DNA of 64,000 bases from Streptacidiphilus sp041262165 (GTDB lineage: Bacteria > Actinomycetota > Actinomycetes > Streptomycetales > Streptomycetaceae): contig NZ_JBGCBY010000039.1 in the NCBI RefSeq assembly GCF_041262165.1, forward strand, positions 10,527 to 74,526, read 5' to 3'. Position 1 is the stretch's first letter, and every line of letters begins with the position of its first letter. The position numbers and the translations under genes were made by a program. The notes under the pieces were generated by a model. It was not told the DNA's origin. It saw only the letters and a list, made by a program, of their open reading frames with translations, and did not search any database. Shown here piece after piece: positions 17,196 through 25,754 of the stretch.

Positions 17196-18526
17196 ATGAG
17201 CAGTGACTACGACGTCATCGTGATCGGCGGCGGATCGCCTGGGGAGCACTGCGTCGGCGCGCTCGCCGACGGCGGGCTCCGCGTCGCGCTCGTGGAAAGG
17301 GGAGTTGGTCGGCGGGGAGTGCTCCTTCTGGGCCGGCATCCCGTCGAAGATGCTGCTGTGCCCGGGCGAGGCAGTCCACGGCGCACGGGAGGCGGCGGCC
17401 ACCGCGGAGGTCGACGTCGAGCGGGCCCTTGCCCGGCGGGATTTCATGGTGCCCGACTATTCCGACGCGGGCCAGCAGCGCTGGTCGGCCACCAAGGGCA
17501 TCGCTCTGCTGCGCGGCACGGGCCGGCTCGCCGTCCAGGTGGCCGGCGTCGGCTACATCGCCGATCACATCGTGATCGCCACCGGCGCGTCACCGATCAT
17601 TCCGCCGGTCCCGGTCCTGAGCGAGCTGGCGGGGGTCTGGACCAATCGCGAGGTGACCGGTCTGCGGGCGGTCCCGCGGCGGCTGCTCGTCTTGGGCGGC
17701 GGTCCCGTTGGTGTGGAGATGGCCCAGGCGGTGCGGCGCCTGGGCGGCGAGGTGATCCTGATCGCGCCGGACCGCCACGTCATGCCACGCGAACCCGCGC
17801 AGCTGGGCGAGGCGCTGGGTGAGGTGCTACGCCGTGATGGGGTCGATGTCGTGCTCGGCGTGCAGACCGTCGGCGCCCGGCACGACGGCGGGGACTATGT
17901 CCTGACCCTGGACGACGGTCAACAGCTGCGCTCGTCGCCACCGGGCGGCGCCCAAGGGTGCACGACATCGGCCTGGAGACGGTCGGCGTGCGCGCGGACG
18001 ACCACGGCATCCCGGTCGACGCGCACCTGCGTGCCGCCGAGAACCTCTGGGTGGTCGGCGATGCCACCGGCCGCTGGATGCTGACCCACGTCGGTAAGTA
18101 CGAGGGCGAGGTCGTAGCGGACAACATCCTGGCACACCCCGAGAGGTCGACTACACGGCCGCCGTCGTCTACACCGACCCTCAGGCCGGATCGGTCGGCG
18201 CGACCGAGGCGCGGTTCAGCGCCACCGTCCCGATCGCCGAGGTGGCCAAGACCGCCACGTACACCCGCGAGTACGCGGACAGCAACGGCTTCCTCACCCT
18301 GCTCGGCGACGGCCGCGTACTCACCGGCGCCCATGGTGGGCCCCGAGGCAGGGGGGTGGCTGCAACAGGCGAAACCGTGGCGATCCGCGCCCGGATCCCA
18401 CTGGGCGTGCTGCGCGACACCATCCGGCCGTTCCCCTCGTTCTCGGAGATCTACGTAGCCGTGCTCCAGGCCCTGCACGAAAGGATCACCTTGGCTCGGC
18501 AACCGGTCGGGCAGGATGCGTCATGA
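17196..18526 (+). pseudogene. FAD-dependent pyridine nucleotide-disulfide oxidoreductase, multiply frameshifted
   Basis: Pieces of one lipoamide-dehydrogenase/mercuric-reductase-like flavoprotein follow in order but in different frames: YDVIVIGGGSPGEHCVGALA (FAD), VGGECSFWAGIPSKMLL, VIATGASPIIPPVP, LLVLGGGPVGVEMAQAVRRL (NAD), ENLWVVGDATGRWMLTHVGK and FPSFSEIYVAVLQALHERI. At least four frame changes are needed (near 17300, 17945, 18140 and 18335). The redox motif reads CSFWAG where a second Cys is expected, so even a repaired protein would lack the active disulfide. It is an old pseudogene. Confidence 0.85.
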
Positions 18527-18534
18527 CCTGCTGG

Positions 18535-18880
18535 GGCGTTCGGAAGGCTATATCCGTCCCCCTGATTGCGGCAGGTGGCATCGCCACACCGGAGACCGTG
18601 ACCGAAGGGCTCCGGGCCGGGGCTGCGGCGGTCATGATGGGCACCGTCCTGCTGTCCGCCGACGAAGCCGGGACCTCCGCCCCCTACCGGGCAGCGCTCG
18701 CCGACCCGGCACGCCGCCAGACGGTGGTGATACGCGCTCTGCGCAACGACTTCACCGGCCGGTAATGCGCAGGGCCGCAGCGGCGGCGAACGATCCCGAG
18801 CGGATCAACCTGTGGGCCGGGACGGGCTTCCCCCACGCGACAGCGGAGCCCACTGTGCAGATTCTTGACGGCTGGCCTCC
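18535..18880 (+). pseudogene. nitronate monooxygenase, C-terminal remnant
   Basis: AISVPLIAAGGIATPETVTE, AAAVMMGTVLLSADEAGTSA and PYRAALADPARRQTVV match residues from about 205 of the intact enzyme at 1342-2442. After a stop, the next frame gives AAAANDPERINLWAGTGFPH and ATAEPTVQILD, the enzyme's C-terminus. Several short deletions are present. It is complementary in extent, and opposite in strand, to the N-terminal remnant at 912-1178. Confidence 0.85.
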
Positions 18881-18931
18881 CGAGTGTGAAAGGCCCAGTC
18901 CTCCGCACCGGTCGAACGGGGCGGGCGGTGA

Positions 18932-19924
18932 CTACGTGTGAGGCAGGCCGTGGGGCAGACCGAGGTAGGGGAACTCGGTCAGCAGGTCGTCGTGCGGCGA
19001 CAGTCCGTCCGACTTGACCTTTCCGTTGGTCAGGAAGGCCATCCGGGCACTGAAGACGTCATCGGTGAGGGTGCGGCCGTTGGGGTAGGCGGTCGGCCGG
19101 TTGCGGTCGTACCGCAGAATGTCCGGCAGGACGGAACCGGCGGCCGCGGACGCCCCAGCGGGCGAATAGCCGTTGCCCTCCAGAAGCTTCGACCACGGCT
19201 CCAGGTACTTCGCCGCGTCGTCCGCCGGATGCCCGGCGTTGTACGCGTCCTTGGCGTACTCGGGGTTGATGAACGGGTTGATTGTTGGATGCCCGCCGCG
19301 GTCCACCTGGAAGAGCGCGCCGTCCCGGCGCACGCTGACGGTTGCCCACACGCCGATCACCGACTCGGGGCCGAGCATCTCGTCGGGTACCTCGAGCGCA
19401 ATGCACTGCACGTCCTTGCGGGCGAATGCGTCCTCTCCGGTCCACTGGAATCCGTGTAGGGCCCCTTCGGCATCGGCGAAGAACGGATCGCTGCGTACTC
19501 CAATGAACAGCCGGCAGGGACCCGCCTGCACAGGCTGTGCGGTGGCGTCGAAGCCCACGGGGGCGGCACTCGCGAGCACCTCACCGGTGGCCTCGGCCTT
19601 CTGGGCGTCTGTGCCGGTGGCATAGAAGGCCGTGCCCGCCTGCCCGCCATCCTTCGCCGCGGTGAAGACGAACGAGAAGGCGACGTCGGCCTGGTTGTCC
19701 CCATCGTTGTCGATGTTGATTCGGTAGACCGCGTCAGGGTGGAATTCCGAGACCATCAAGAAGGGCGGGGTCGCGCTCATACCCGTCATGAAGGGGTTCA
19801 CGTCGATGATCAGCACCGTCCTACTGGAGTCGCCCGACGCTGGGAAGACATACAGGTCCGTGAGGTCCAGGCGCGCGTCGTTGCCTGGGAACTTGAGATA
19901 GGCCGCGCTGAAATGGTTGGACAT
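18932..19924 (-). CDS. DUF4331 family protein
   Basis: From the ATG at 19924 this 330-residue protein begins MSNHFSAAYLKFPGNDARLD and LTDLYVFPASGDSSRTVLII, the usual opening of DUF4331 proteins; later parts include FRINIDNDGD-like (YRINIDNDGDNQADVAFSF) and a C-terminal LTDDVF-ARMAFLTNGKV segment. Function is not known for the family; members are often secreted, but no signal peptide is visible. An open frame continues upstream but belongs to a hydrolase remnant, so I start at MSNHF. Confidence 0.82.
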   Translation of the reverse strand: MSNHFSAAYLKFPGNDARLDLTDLYVFPASGDSSRTVLIIDVNPFMTGMSATPPFLMVSEFHPDAVYRINIDNDGDNQADVAFSFVFTAAKDGGQAGTAFYATGTDAQKAEATGEVLASAAPVGFDATAQPVQAGPCRLFIGVRSDPFFADAEGALHGFQWTGEDAFARKDVQCIALEVPDEMLGPESVIGVWATVSVRRDGALFQVDRGGHPTINPFINPEYAKDAYNAGHPADDAAKYLEPWSKLLEGNGYSPAGASAAAGSVLPDILRYDRNRPTAYPNGRTLTDDVFSARMAFLTNGKVKSDGLSPHDDLLTEFPYLGLPHGLPHT

Positions 19925-20011
19925 GTCGACTCCGTAAGGTAGTTGGTGGCCCAGAAGGTCCGGATGTGGCTGATGTCGGCTTGCCGGTGGTAGCTCCCAA
20001 GGAGCGAAGGG

Positions 20012-20119
20012 GACCACCGCCTGCTGGGCGTTGCGGAACGTATTCGGTGACAGGAACGTCGTGCTGCCGTAGCCGCGCAGGTGGGGGACGATGACGCGGT
20101 AGCCCTCGGCGGCCAGCAG
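20012..20119 (-). pseudogene. alpha/beta-hydrolase (epoxide hydrolase-like) internal fragment
   Basis: LLAAEGYRVIVPHLRGYGST, then TFLSPNTFRNAQQAVV, is the strand-helix region just before the nucleophile in epoxide-hydrolase-like alpha/beta hydrolases. Both flanks differ: DUF4331 on one side and a transposase remnant on the other. Confidence 0.65.
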
Positions 20120-20214
20120 CCGAGCGACGTCTCCGGGTGCATGTTCGGCCACCTGCCTCCGGAGCTGAGCAACCAGACTGCGATCTCGGCGTGCCCCTCA
20201 GTGAAGTGGGCCCA

Positions 20215-20640
20215 GTCGTCGCAGTGCGCCGGAGGGCGGCGCGCAGGCTCTCCACGACGGTCTCGATCCGGTTGAGCCAGGGCACGCAGGCGATCACCTG
20301 GCTGGAGTCGGTGCGTTGCCGCCCACCGGCCCTGAGCAGGCCCGCGTCCTTCAGCCGGGCCAGCATCAGGTCGAGCACGGCATCCGCCCGGCCCTCTTCG
20401 GCCAGCTGGCTGCGGAACTCCGACAGGACACTGTGATCGAAGCCCGGATCGCCCAACTCGCGGCTGAGCGCGTACTTCCACGAGATCCGGTCGACGAGGG
20501 CTTCGACGGCCTGGCGGTCGGTGAGGTTGTGGCGGAACTGCAGAACCACGGCCATCAGCAACAGTGCAGGGAACAGGCCCGGCTGCCCCAGCCCGGAGAA
20601 GCGTCCCCGCCCGGGCCTGCCGTGCCTCCGCCTGCGTACG
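20215..20640 (-). pseudogene. IS1182-family transposase, N-terminal remnant
   Basis: GLGQPGLFPALLLMAVVLQF, RHNLTDRQAVEALVDRISWK, YALSRELGDPGFDHSVLSEF and RTDSSQVIACVPWLNRIETV form the N-terminal domain of IS1182-type DDE transposases. The catalytic domain is missing. The same domain, better preserved, occurs at 45252 on the plus strand. No terminal repeats could be placed. Confidence 0.8.
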
Positions 20641-20713
20641 CAACCGGCGCTGACGCTCGTTCAGGTGCGCGCTACCGCAGCGGCCACAACCACCGGCTAC
20701 TGCGCACTCGCGC

Positions 20714-21541
20714 TCAGCTACGTGCGAATTCCAGAAGGTCGGCATTGAACGTTTCGGCGAATTTGGGCACCATGGCGAGACCGTGGGGGGCGCCCGGATA
20801 GATCTTGTAGATGGAGTCCTTGATGAGCTTCGAGGACTTGTCGCCAGACGCCACAATGGGAACGATCTGGTCGTCGTCGCCGTGAACGATGAGTGTCGGG
20901 ACGTCAATCTTCTTGAGGTCTTCGGTCAGGTCGGTCCCGGAGAAGGCCTTGATGCAGTCGTAGGCGCCCTTGATGCCTACCGACATGCTCCAGAGCCAGA
21001 ACTCGTCGCGGGTGCCCTGGGTGACGGTTGATCCGTCGCGGTTGGCCCCGTAGAAGGGGGCGGAGAGATCCTTGAAGAACTGGGAGCGGTCGCTCGCCAC
21101 GCCTTCCCGGATTCCGTCGAAGACGTCGATCGGCAAGCCTTCGGGGTTCGCTGCCGTCTTGAGCATCAGCGGGGGGATCGCGCCGACCAGGACTGCTTTG
21201 GCCACGCGGCTGGAGCCGTGCCGGCCGATGTAGCGGGTGACCTCACCGCCACCGGTCGAGTGACCGACCAGGATGGCGTCGTGGAGGTCGAGAGCCTCGA
21301 TGACCGAGGCCAGGTCATCGGCGTACGTGTCGAGGTTGTTCCCTTCCCAGGGCTGGCCGGATCGTCCGCCACCACGTCGATCGTGGGCGATGGCCCGAAA
21401 GCCGTTGTCGGCCATCAGCTTGAGCTGCGGGTCCCAGGCGTCCGCGGTCAGAGGCCAGCCGTGCGAGAAGACGACTGGCTGGCCCGACCCCCAGTCTTTG
21501 TAGAAGATCTGCGTGCCGTCAGCGGCAGTGACAAAGGGCAT
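20714..21541 (-). CDS. cofactor-free haloperoxidase-like alpha/beta-hydrolase (non-heme chloroperoxidase family)
   Basis: I start at the ATG at 21541, preceded by GGAAGGGG; an in-frame ATG at 21634 lacks a site. The 275-residue protein shows the oxyanion region VVFSHGWPLTADAW, the nucleophile elbow GHSTGGGE with Ser near residue 95, the acid in VHGDDDQIVP and the His in GAPHGLAMVP. The family comprises esterases and perhydrolases that halogenate in vitro when acetate and peroxide are present. It is codirectional with the remnants downstream and probably monocistronic. Confidence 0.92.
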   Translation of the reverse strand: MPFVTAADGTQIFYKDWGSGQPVVFSHGWPLTADAWDPQLKLMADNGFRAIAHDRRGGGRSGQPWEGNNLDTYADDLASVIEALDLHDAILVGHSTGGGEVTRYIGRHGSSRVAKAVLVGAIPPLMLKTAANPEGLPIDVFDGIREGVASDRSQFFKDLSAPFYGANRDGSTVTQGTRDEFWLWSMSVGIKGAYDCIKAFSGTDLTEDLKKIDVPTLIVHGDDDQIVPIVASGDKSSKLIKDSIYKIYPGAPHGLAMVPKFAETFNADLLEFARS

Positions 21542-22191
21542 AGCATTCCCCTTCCAATTGCGTTTGGAACGTAAGAACTCCACGAGCTCAGCGCCCGAGG
21601 CGGGAACTTGGGATTGTCGCGCCAGGAACTGCATACGGATAGAGGACAGAGGACGCAGTTGAGTCTAGGTGAACAACAACAATTCAGCGCGCCGATAGTT
21701 GGGACGGCAGCGGTAGGTCTGGCGCGGCATAGCCCACCGGTTAGTCGACGACGCCCGGATAGATGCGGATCAGTCCCGGCATCCCGTCCACTCCTCAGCG
21801 ATTTCGATCATGGGGCCCACTGCGCGGGCGTGCCACTGGAGCCTGCGGTGTGGTTCTCCGGGCGGTCTGCCGTGCTCCCAGCGGTTGCGGGCCAGGGCGG
21901 TATGCGAAAAAAGATGGTTTCGGGGGCCAGATCCGGTCTCGTCTGGCGCAGCCGCCTGGCACCGCTGCCGCCGACAGGCATTGAGGAGCGGCCGTGAGTG
22001 TGTCGCCCGGATTCCGGGGAGAGGTTGTTCCAAGACAAGGAGTGCAGCACCTGCCCGGAGAGGTTGAAAGCGAGGTGCGCCACAAAACTCGCCATCGGCG
22101 CTTCCTCGCTCGGCTCCTATCTCCAGCATGCGCCTGCCCGTGTGTCGGGTCGGGCTGCATCAATTGAGCCGAGCATCGGGAACCGCGGAGG
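21542..22191. other. 650-bp region without a supported gene
   Basis: Several short frames exist on both strands, none with a recognisable motif or good ribosome binding site. A minus-strand frame starting FVAHLAFNLSGQVLHSLSW near 22095 is the most protein-like but cannot be named. Confidence 0.4.
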
Positions 22192-22422
22192 CTACTCGGG
22201 CTCCCAATGGTGCGGGCCGGCGCCGATCCACAGCACGTTGTCGGACGTTTCGACGTCGAGGTCCTCGATGCCGGCGCTGCGGCGGAACTCGGCCACGTCC
22301 GTCAGGCTGTACGCCTTGCCGACCTGGGTGCCAAGGATCTCCACACGGCGGGATGGCGTCGACGACCGGTTGTACGACGACGTGCGCGTGATGCTGGTGG
22401 GCCGAGTCGGGTGTGGAGTCAC
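22192..22422 (-). CDS. hypothetical small protein or gene fragment
   Basis: The minus frame ends GKAYSLTDVAEFRRSAGIED, LDVETSDNVLWIGAGPHHWE, a composition and pattern that look coding, with a stop at 22192. The first 30 residues are low in hydrophobic content and the start is uncertain. No family is recognised. It could be the tail of a decayed gene. Confidence 0.35.
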   Translation of the reverse strand: MTPHPTRPTSITRTSSYNRSSTPSRRVEILGTQVGKAYSLTDVAEFRRSAGIEDLDVETSDNVLWIGAGPHHWEPE

Positions 22423-22754
22423 TCACGTAGTGAGCGGGAACCCCAGGCGAAGGGTGGGGCTCCCGCCCAACCGGGGCGCCGAGCAAGGCTCCGGCTCCTC
22501 TTCGCGCCCAGCGCCACGGCCAGTAGGCCCGAGCTGGCGGCCGGTCGATGCGGCGACACGGCAGCCCGGCGGCGGGTCCACCCGTCCGGCCGCTGCAGCC
22601 CTGCGCACTGGCTCGGGTCCTACACCTTCGACATCGTCGAAGCTCCTTGGTGATTCCCACTGGGCGCACCCGTTCGCCCCGTGTCGCCGCTACCAGGGCA
22701 CGGGAAGCGCACCACCGCCGTTCCTGAACACCGATGCCGACCGGGAGGCTCGGC

Positions 22755-22888
22755 GCGGCTCCATCCGCTCGGTCGCATTGGCGAGATCCGCGACGTGGTC
22801 GCCGCGGTGGTGTTCCTGGAGAACGCGCTCGCCGCTCATCACCGGTGAGATCCTCCATGTGGACGGCGGCCAGAGCGCAGGCCACTGA
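22755..22888 (+). pseudogene. SDR C-terminal remnant
   Basis: LHPLGRIGEIRDVVAAVVFL, then a frameshift, then ITGEILHVDGGQSAGH and a stop. This is very close to the end of the intact SDR at 24913-25626 (LHPVRRMGEINDIVDAVLYL...VTGEILHVDGGMNAGH). The N-terminal two-thirds is absent here; a matching N-terminal remnant is on the other strand at 23650-24060. Confidence 0.85.
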
Positions 22889-23255
22889 CGGACTACGACC
22901 GCGCGGCGCTCGGCATCCCGGTTGCCTCCCGAAGCCCAGCCGTTTCCCCTCGGTCGAAGATCACAACACGCTCCCGCACCAGACGTTGCGTACCAGCCAC
23001 ACGTCCGAGTCATACGCATCCCGAGCCGGACGCGGGACGGCGATGGGGGTCGAGATGAACGTGTCCTCGGGGCGGATCCGCTCCGGCAGCTTGCGGAAGC
23101 GTGCTCGCCCTGCCGCGACTGCAAGGTCTACTTCGCCGTTGTCGCGATGACGACGTGTCATGTGTCTCCTCCGTCTGCTCGGGATGTTCAACAGAAAAGC
23201 CCGCAGTGGGCCGAGCGTGGCTCACATCACCGCGGCTCGTCGTGTGCGGCAGGCG
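22889..23255. other. 367-bp region with an unidentified minus-strand fragment
   Basis: Between 22961 and about 23140 the minus strand reads DLAVAAGRARFRKLPERIRP, EDTFISTPIAVPRPARDAYD and SDVWLVRNVW, which looks like genuine protein sequence without an intact start. I cannot assign it to a family. Confidence 0.4.
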
Positions 23256-23390
23256 CTACTGCACCGCGACGAGTACCCACAGGGTCTTGCCGGTGACGGG
23301 GCGGGGGCGGACACCCCAACGGAATGCCAAACGCTGGACGACGACGGCGTCGGAGACGCCGTCTCGACGGGCCGCCTTCAGGTGCGTTCA
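23256..23390 (-). pseudogene. histidine-kinase-like ATPase (anti-sigma factor type), C-terminal remnant
   Basis: DAVVVQRLAFRWGVRPRPVT, GKTLWVLVAVQ and a stop match the end of Streptomyces RsbW-like ATP-binding proteins, where RWGV and GKT(V/L)W close the Bergerat fold. A stop codon lies immediately upstream in frame near 23390, so only the tail remains. Confidence 0.55.
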
Positions 23391-23649
23391 TCTGCGGTTC
23401 CCGTCCTCAGGTGCGAGCTCCGCCCGGCGGACCTAGCGGGGAGGTGCCGGCCATGGCGACCGGCCGCCGGCGCAGTGAACTCATCTGTGCGGCTTGGAAA
23501 TGTCGTGGCGGACATGGGATTCGTGCCTTCGTTTGGCAGTTCGGATGCTTCCGGAGCTGATGACCGCCACCCGAGCGCGGCCTGTCATCGCGCCCCGGGA
23601 AGACGCAGGATCAGTCAGTGGCCAGTACCGAAGGCACTGCCGATTTGGC

Positions 23650-24060
23650 GTGGTCGACCCGCTGGTGGTGATCTGAACAACGTGGCCGCGCCGGGCCAGC
23701 ATCTGCCCGACGGCCAGCTGCGTGATACGGACGAAGCCGCTGAGGTTCACACCGAGGGTGGCGTCGCACTCGCCCTAGTTGTACTCGGTGAACGGCTCGG
23801 CGACGTAGAGGCCGCCGTTGTTGTCACAGGGTGTCGGTGCGGCCGAACCGCTCCATCGCGGCCGCGGCGACACGCCCGGCCGTGGCAGGGTCGGCCATGT
23901 CGCCCTGGACCGTGAGGAGGTCCGGGTCGTCGGAGGGCGCGATGGACCGGGACGTGGCGACGACGGAGTAGCTGAGCTTGCGGTAGGCCTTGACCAAGCC
24001 TGCGCCGATGCCCTCCGACACGCTGGTGCTCACGGCTACCTTCTGGCCGGGGGTGCTCAT
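23650..24060 (-). pseudogene. SDR N-terminal remnant
   Basis: From an ATG at 24060: VSEGIGAGLVKAYRKLSYSV, VATSRSIAPSDDPDLLTVQG and RVAAAAMERFGRTDTL, then a stop; after a frameshift, VNLSGFVRITQLAVGQMLAR and RGHVVQITTS. It is a diverged copy of the SDR at 24913-25626, ending at about residue 145. The C-terminal counterpart lies inverted at 22755-22888. Confidence 0.85.
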
Positions 24061-24225
24061 GGTGACCTGCCTCGGGAGTGGTTGGCGACCGGTACTCGCT
24101 GCCGATCCCTCCGTACAACGAGTCGACCGGTCGTCCTACTGAGCTTTCGCGTGCGATGTCGGTTCTCCAGTGCGCCCTGACCTGCAACGCTCGGCGCCCT
24201 GCACCCGACATCCCTCGATGGTCCT

Positions 24226-24460
24226 CAGTAACTGCTACAGGTGCCTTCGCGCTGCCAACATCGGAGGAGACCGTAGATGGTCTCCCACTGACCGTAGCGA
24301 ACGGGAACGTCGCGCCAGGGCGCAGCGGTCCGCGTCCGCCAGGGTATGCCGTTGATCAGCTGCCGCTCGGACCAGTCGCGGGGTCGCCCCGGCTTCTTGC
24401 CCACTGGCTACAGCGGCTCCAGCCTGGCCCATTGCTCACTCGTCAGATCCCCACGCCTCA
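24226..24460 (-). pseudogene. IS5-family transposase remnant (DUF4096 N-terminal domain)
   Basis: The minus strand reads GDLTSEQWARLEPL, an in-frame stop, PVGKKPGRPRDWSERQLING, IPWRTRTAAPWRDVPVRYGQ and WETIYGLLRCWQREGT. This is the N-terminal domain of IS5-type transposases common in Streptomyces. The nonsense codon and loss of the catalytic domain make it inactive. Confidence 0.8.
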
Positions 24461-24503
24461 CGAGTGGATCAGGACAGACCTCGATCCACTTATGGAACAG
24501 AAC

Positions 24504-24875
24504 CTAGTCCAGGTGGGAAACTTGGTAGTGGCCGATGTGCCAATCGTCCCCCGCGGGAGTGATCAGGACAGCGAGCTTCACGTTCAGCGGGGGCCTGTCG
24601 GTGAACGAGAACTCGACGGCGAGGTAACCGAGGACGAGGTCGTCGCCGTGCCGCCTGGTCTCGAGGATCCGGTATGCCGCCTTCATGCCGAGGGGCTGGG
24701 ATTCGTAGTAATCTACGATGCCCTGTCGTCCGACGCTGTAGGGGTGCAGCCCCTGGAAGACGGCGTCTTCGGCGAAGAGGGCGGCGACGCGTTCCGGCTG
24801 GTGCGCGTCGACCGCGGCCTTCCACTGGTCGAGCACGCCGGTCAGGATCGCCGTTTCGTCGGGCGTGGTGGTCAT
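24504..24875 (-). CDS. SnoaL/NTF2-like protein (SgcJ/EcaC type)
   Basis: A 123-residue NTF2-fold protein: ILTGVLDQWKAAVDAHQPER, VAALFAEDAVFQGLHPYSVG and RQGIVDYYESQP, ending HIGHYQVSHLD. The ATG at 24875 has GGAG 6 nt before it. It follows the SDR at 24913 after 37 nt, so the two form an operon. Its paralog is at 3488-3868, and both loci carry a similar putative operator. It may be a small cyclase or hydrolase acting with the SDR, but this is inference. Confidence 0.87.
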   Translation of the reverse strand: MTTTPDETAILTGVLDQWKAAVDAHQPERVAALFAEDAVFQGLHPYSVGRQGIVDYYESQPLGMKAAYRILETRRHGDDLVLGYLAVEFSFTDRPPLNVKLAVLITPAGDDWHIGHYQVSHLD

Positions 24876-24912
24876 ATCCGCTCCGTAAGGTCTGAGCCTT
24901 GTTGTGCTGATG

Positions 24913-25626
24913 TCAGTGCCCAGCGTTCATGCCGCCGTCGACGTGCAGGATCTCGCCGGTGACGAAGGGCGCCGTCTCCAGGTAGAGCACAGCGTCGACT
25001 ATGTCGTTGATTTCACCCATCCGGCGGACGGGGTGGAGGGCGGCGAGGAACTCGTGGGCCACCTCCGGGTGCATGGGGGTCTTGATGGTGCCCGGCGAGA
25101 CCGCGTTGACGCGGATGCCGCGGGTGGCGTACTCGATCGCCAGGGACTTGGTTGCGGCCTGCAGGCCTCCCTTGGTCAGCGAGGCGAGGACGGACGGAAC
25201 GCGGGAGTCCGGGCTGTCGACCAGGCTGGTGGTGACGCTGACGATGTGTCCGTCGCCCTGGGTGAGCAGGTGCGGCAGTGCCTTCTGGGTGAGGTGGAAG
25301 AAGCCGTCGACATTGGTGCCGGTCACCGTGGCGTAGTCCTCTCCTGTGTAGTCCGTGAAGGGCTTCGCGACGAAGATGCCGGCATTGTTGACCACGCTGT
25401 CGATGCGCCCGAACCGCTCGATGGCGGCGTTGACGACGCGCTCGGCAGTGGCGGGGTCGGCGATGTCTCCCTGGACGGTGAGGACGTCGGCGTCGTCGGC
25501 CGGCGCGATGGTGCGTGAGGTGGCGACGACCGCGTAACCGAGCTTGCGGTAGCCCTCGACGAGGGCGGCACCGATACCCTGCGACGCGCCGGTGATGATC
25601 GCAACCTTCTGGTCCTGCGTGCTCAT
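24913..25626 (-). CDS. SDR family protein lacking the catalytic Tyr
   Basis: The ATG at 25626 has GGAG 9 nt upstream; the protein has 237 residues. The fold is a standard SDR: TGASQGIGAALVEG, VQGDIADP, NNAGIFVAKPF and the VTGEILHVDGGMNAGH end. The active-site segment reads SVLASLTKGGLQ, so the YxxxK motif is AxxxK: the Lys is kept and the Tyr is Ala. Some SDR subfamilies have this form and may be non-catalytic or use another residue. It heads an operon with the SnoaL-like gene and has a palindrome with CGACCGGTCG 30-50 bp upstream. Confidence 0.9.
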   Translation of the reverse strand: MSTQDQKVAIITGASQGIGAALVEGYRKLGYAVVATSRTIAPADDADVLTVQGDIADPATAERVVNAAIERFGRIDSVVNNAGIFVAKPFTDYTGEDYATVTGTNVDGFFHLTQKALPHLLTQGDGHIVSVTTSLVDSPDSRVPSVLASLTKGGLQAATKSLAIEYATRGIRVNAVSPGTIKTPMHPEVAHEFLAALHPVRRMGEINDIVDAVLYLETAPFVTGEILHVDGGMNAGH

Positions 25627-25654
25627 GATGACCTTCTCCGAACTCATTGACCGG

Positions 25655-25676
25655 ACTAACCGACCGGTCGACTAAT
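25655..25676. promoter_or_regulatory. putative TetR operator upstream of the SDR-SnoaL operon
   Basis: ACTAACCGACCGGTCGACTA at 25655-25674 contains the perfect 10-bp palindrome CGACCGGTCG flanked by TA pairs. It shares CTA(A/G)CCGACCGGTC with the reverse complement of the site at 3183-3201, which lies beside the TetR gene at 2533-3150. Confidence 0.6.
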
Positions 25677-25754
25677 CGAAATGTAGGTCAGACCCTCCGA
25701 CAGACGGAAGGATCGGCTTCCTCCTGGCTGGAAGGCGCAGCCTTTTAGCGCAGC

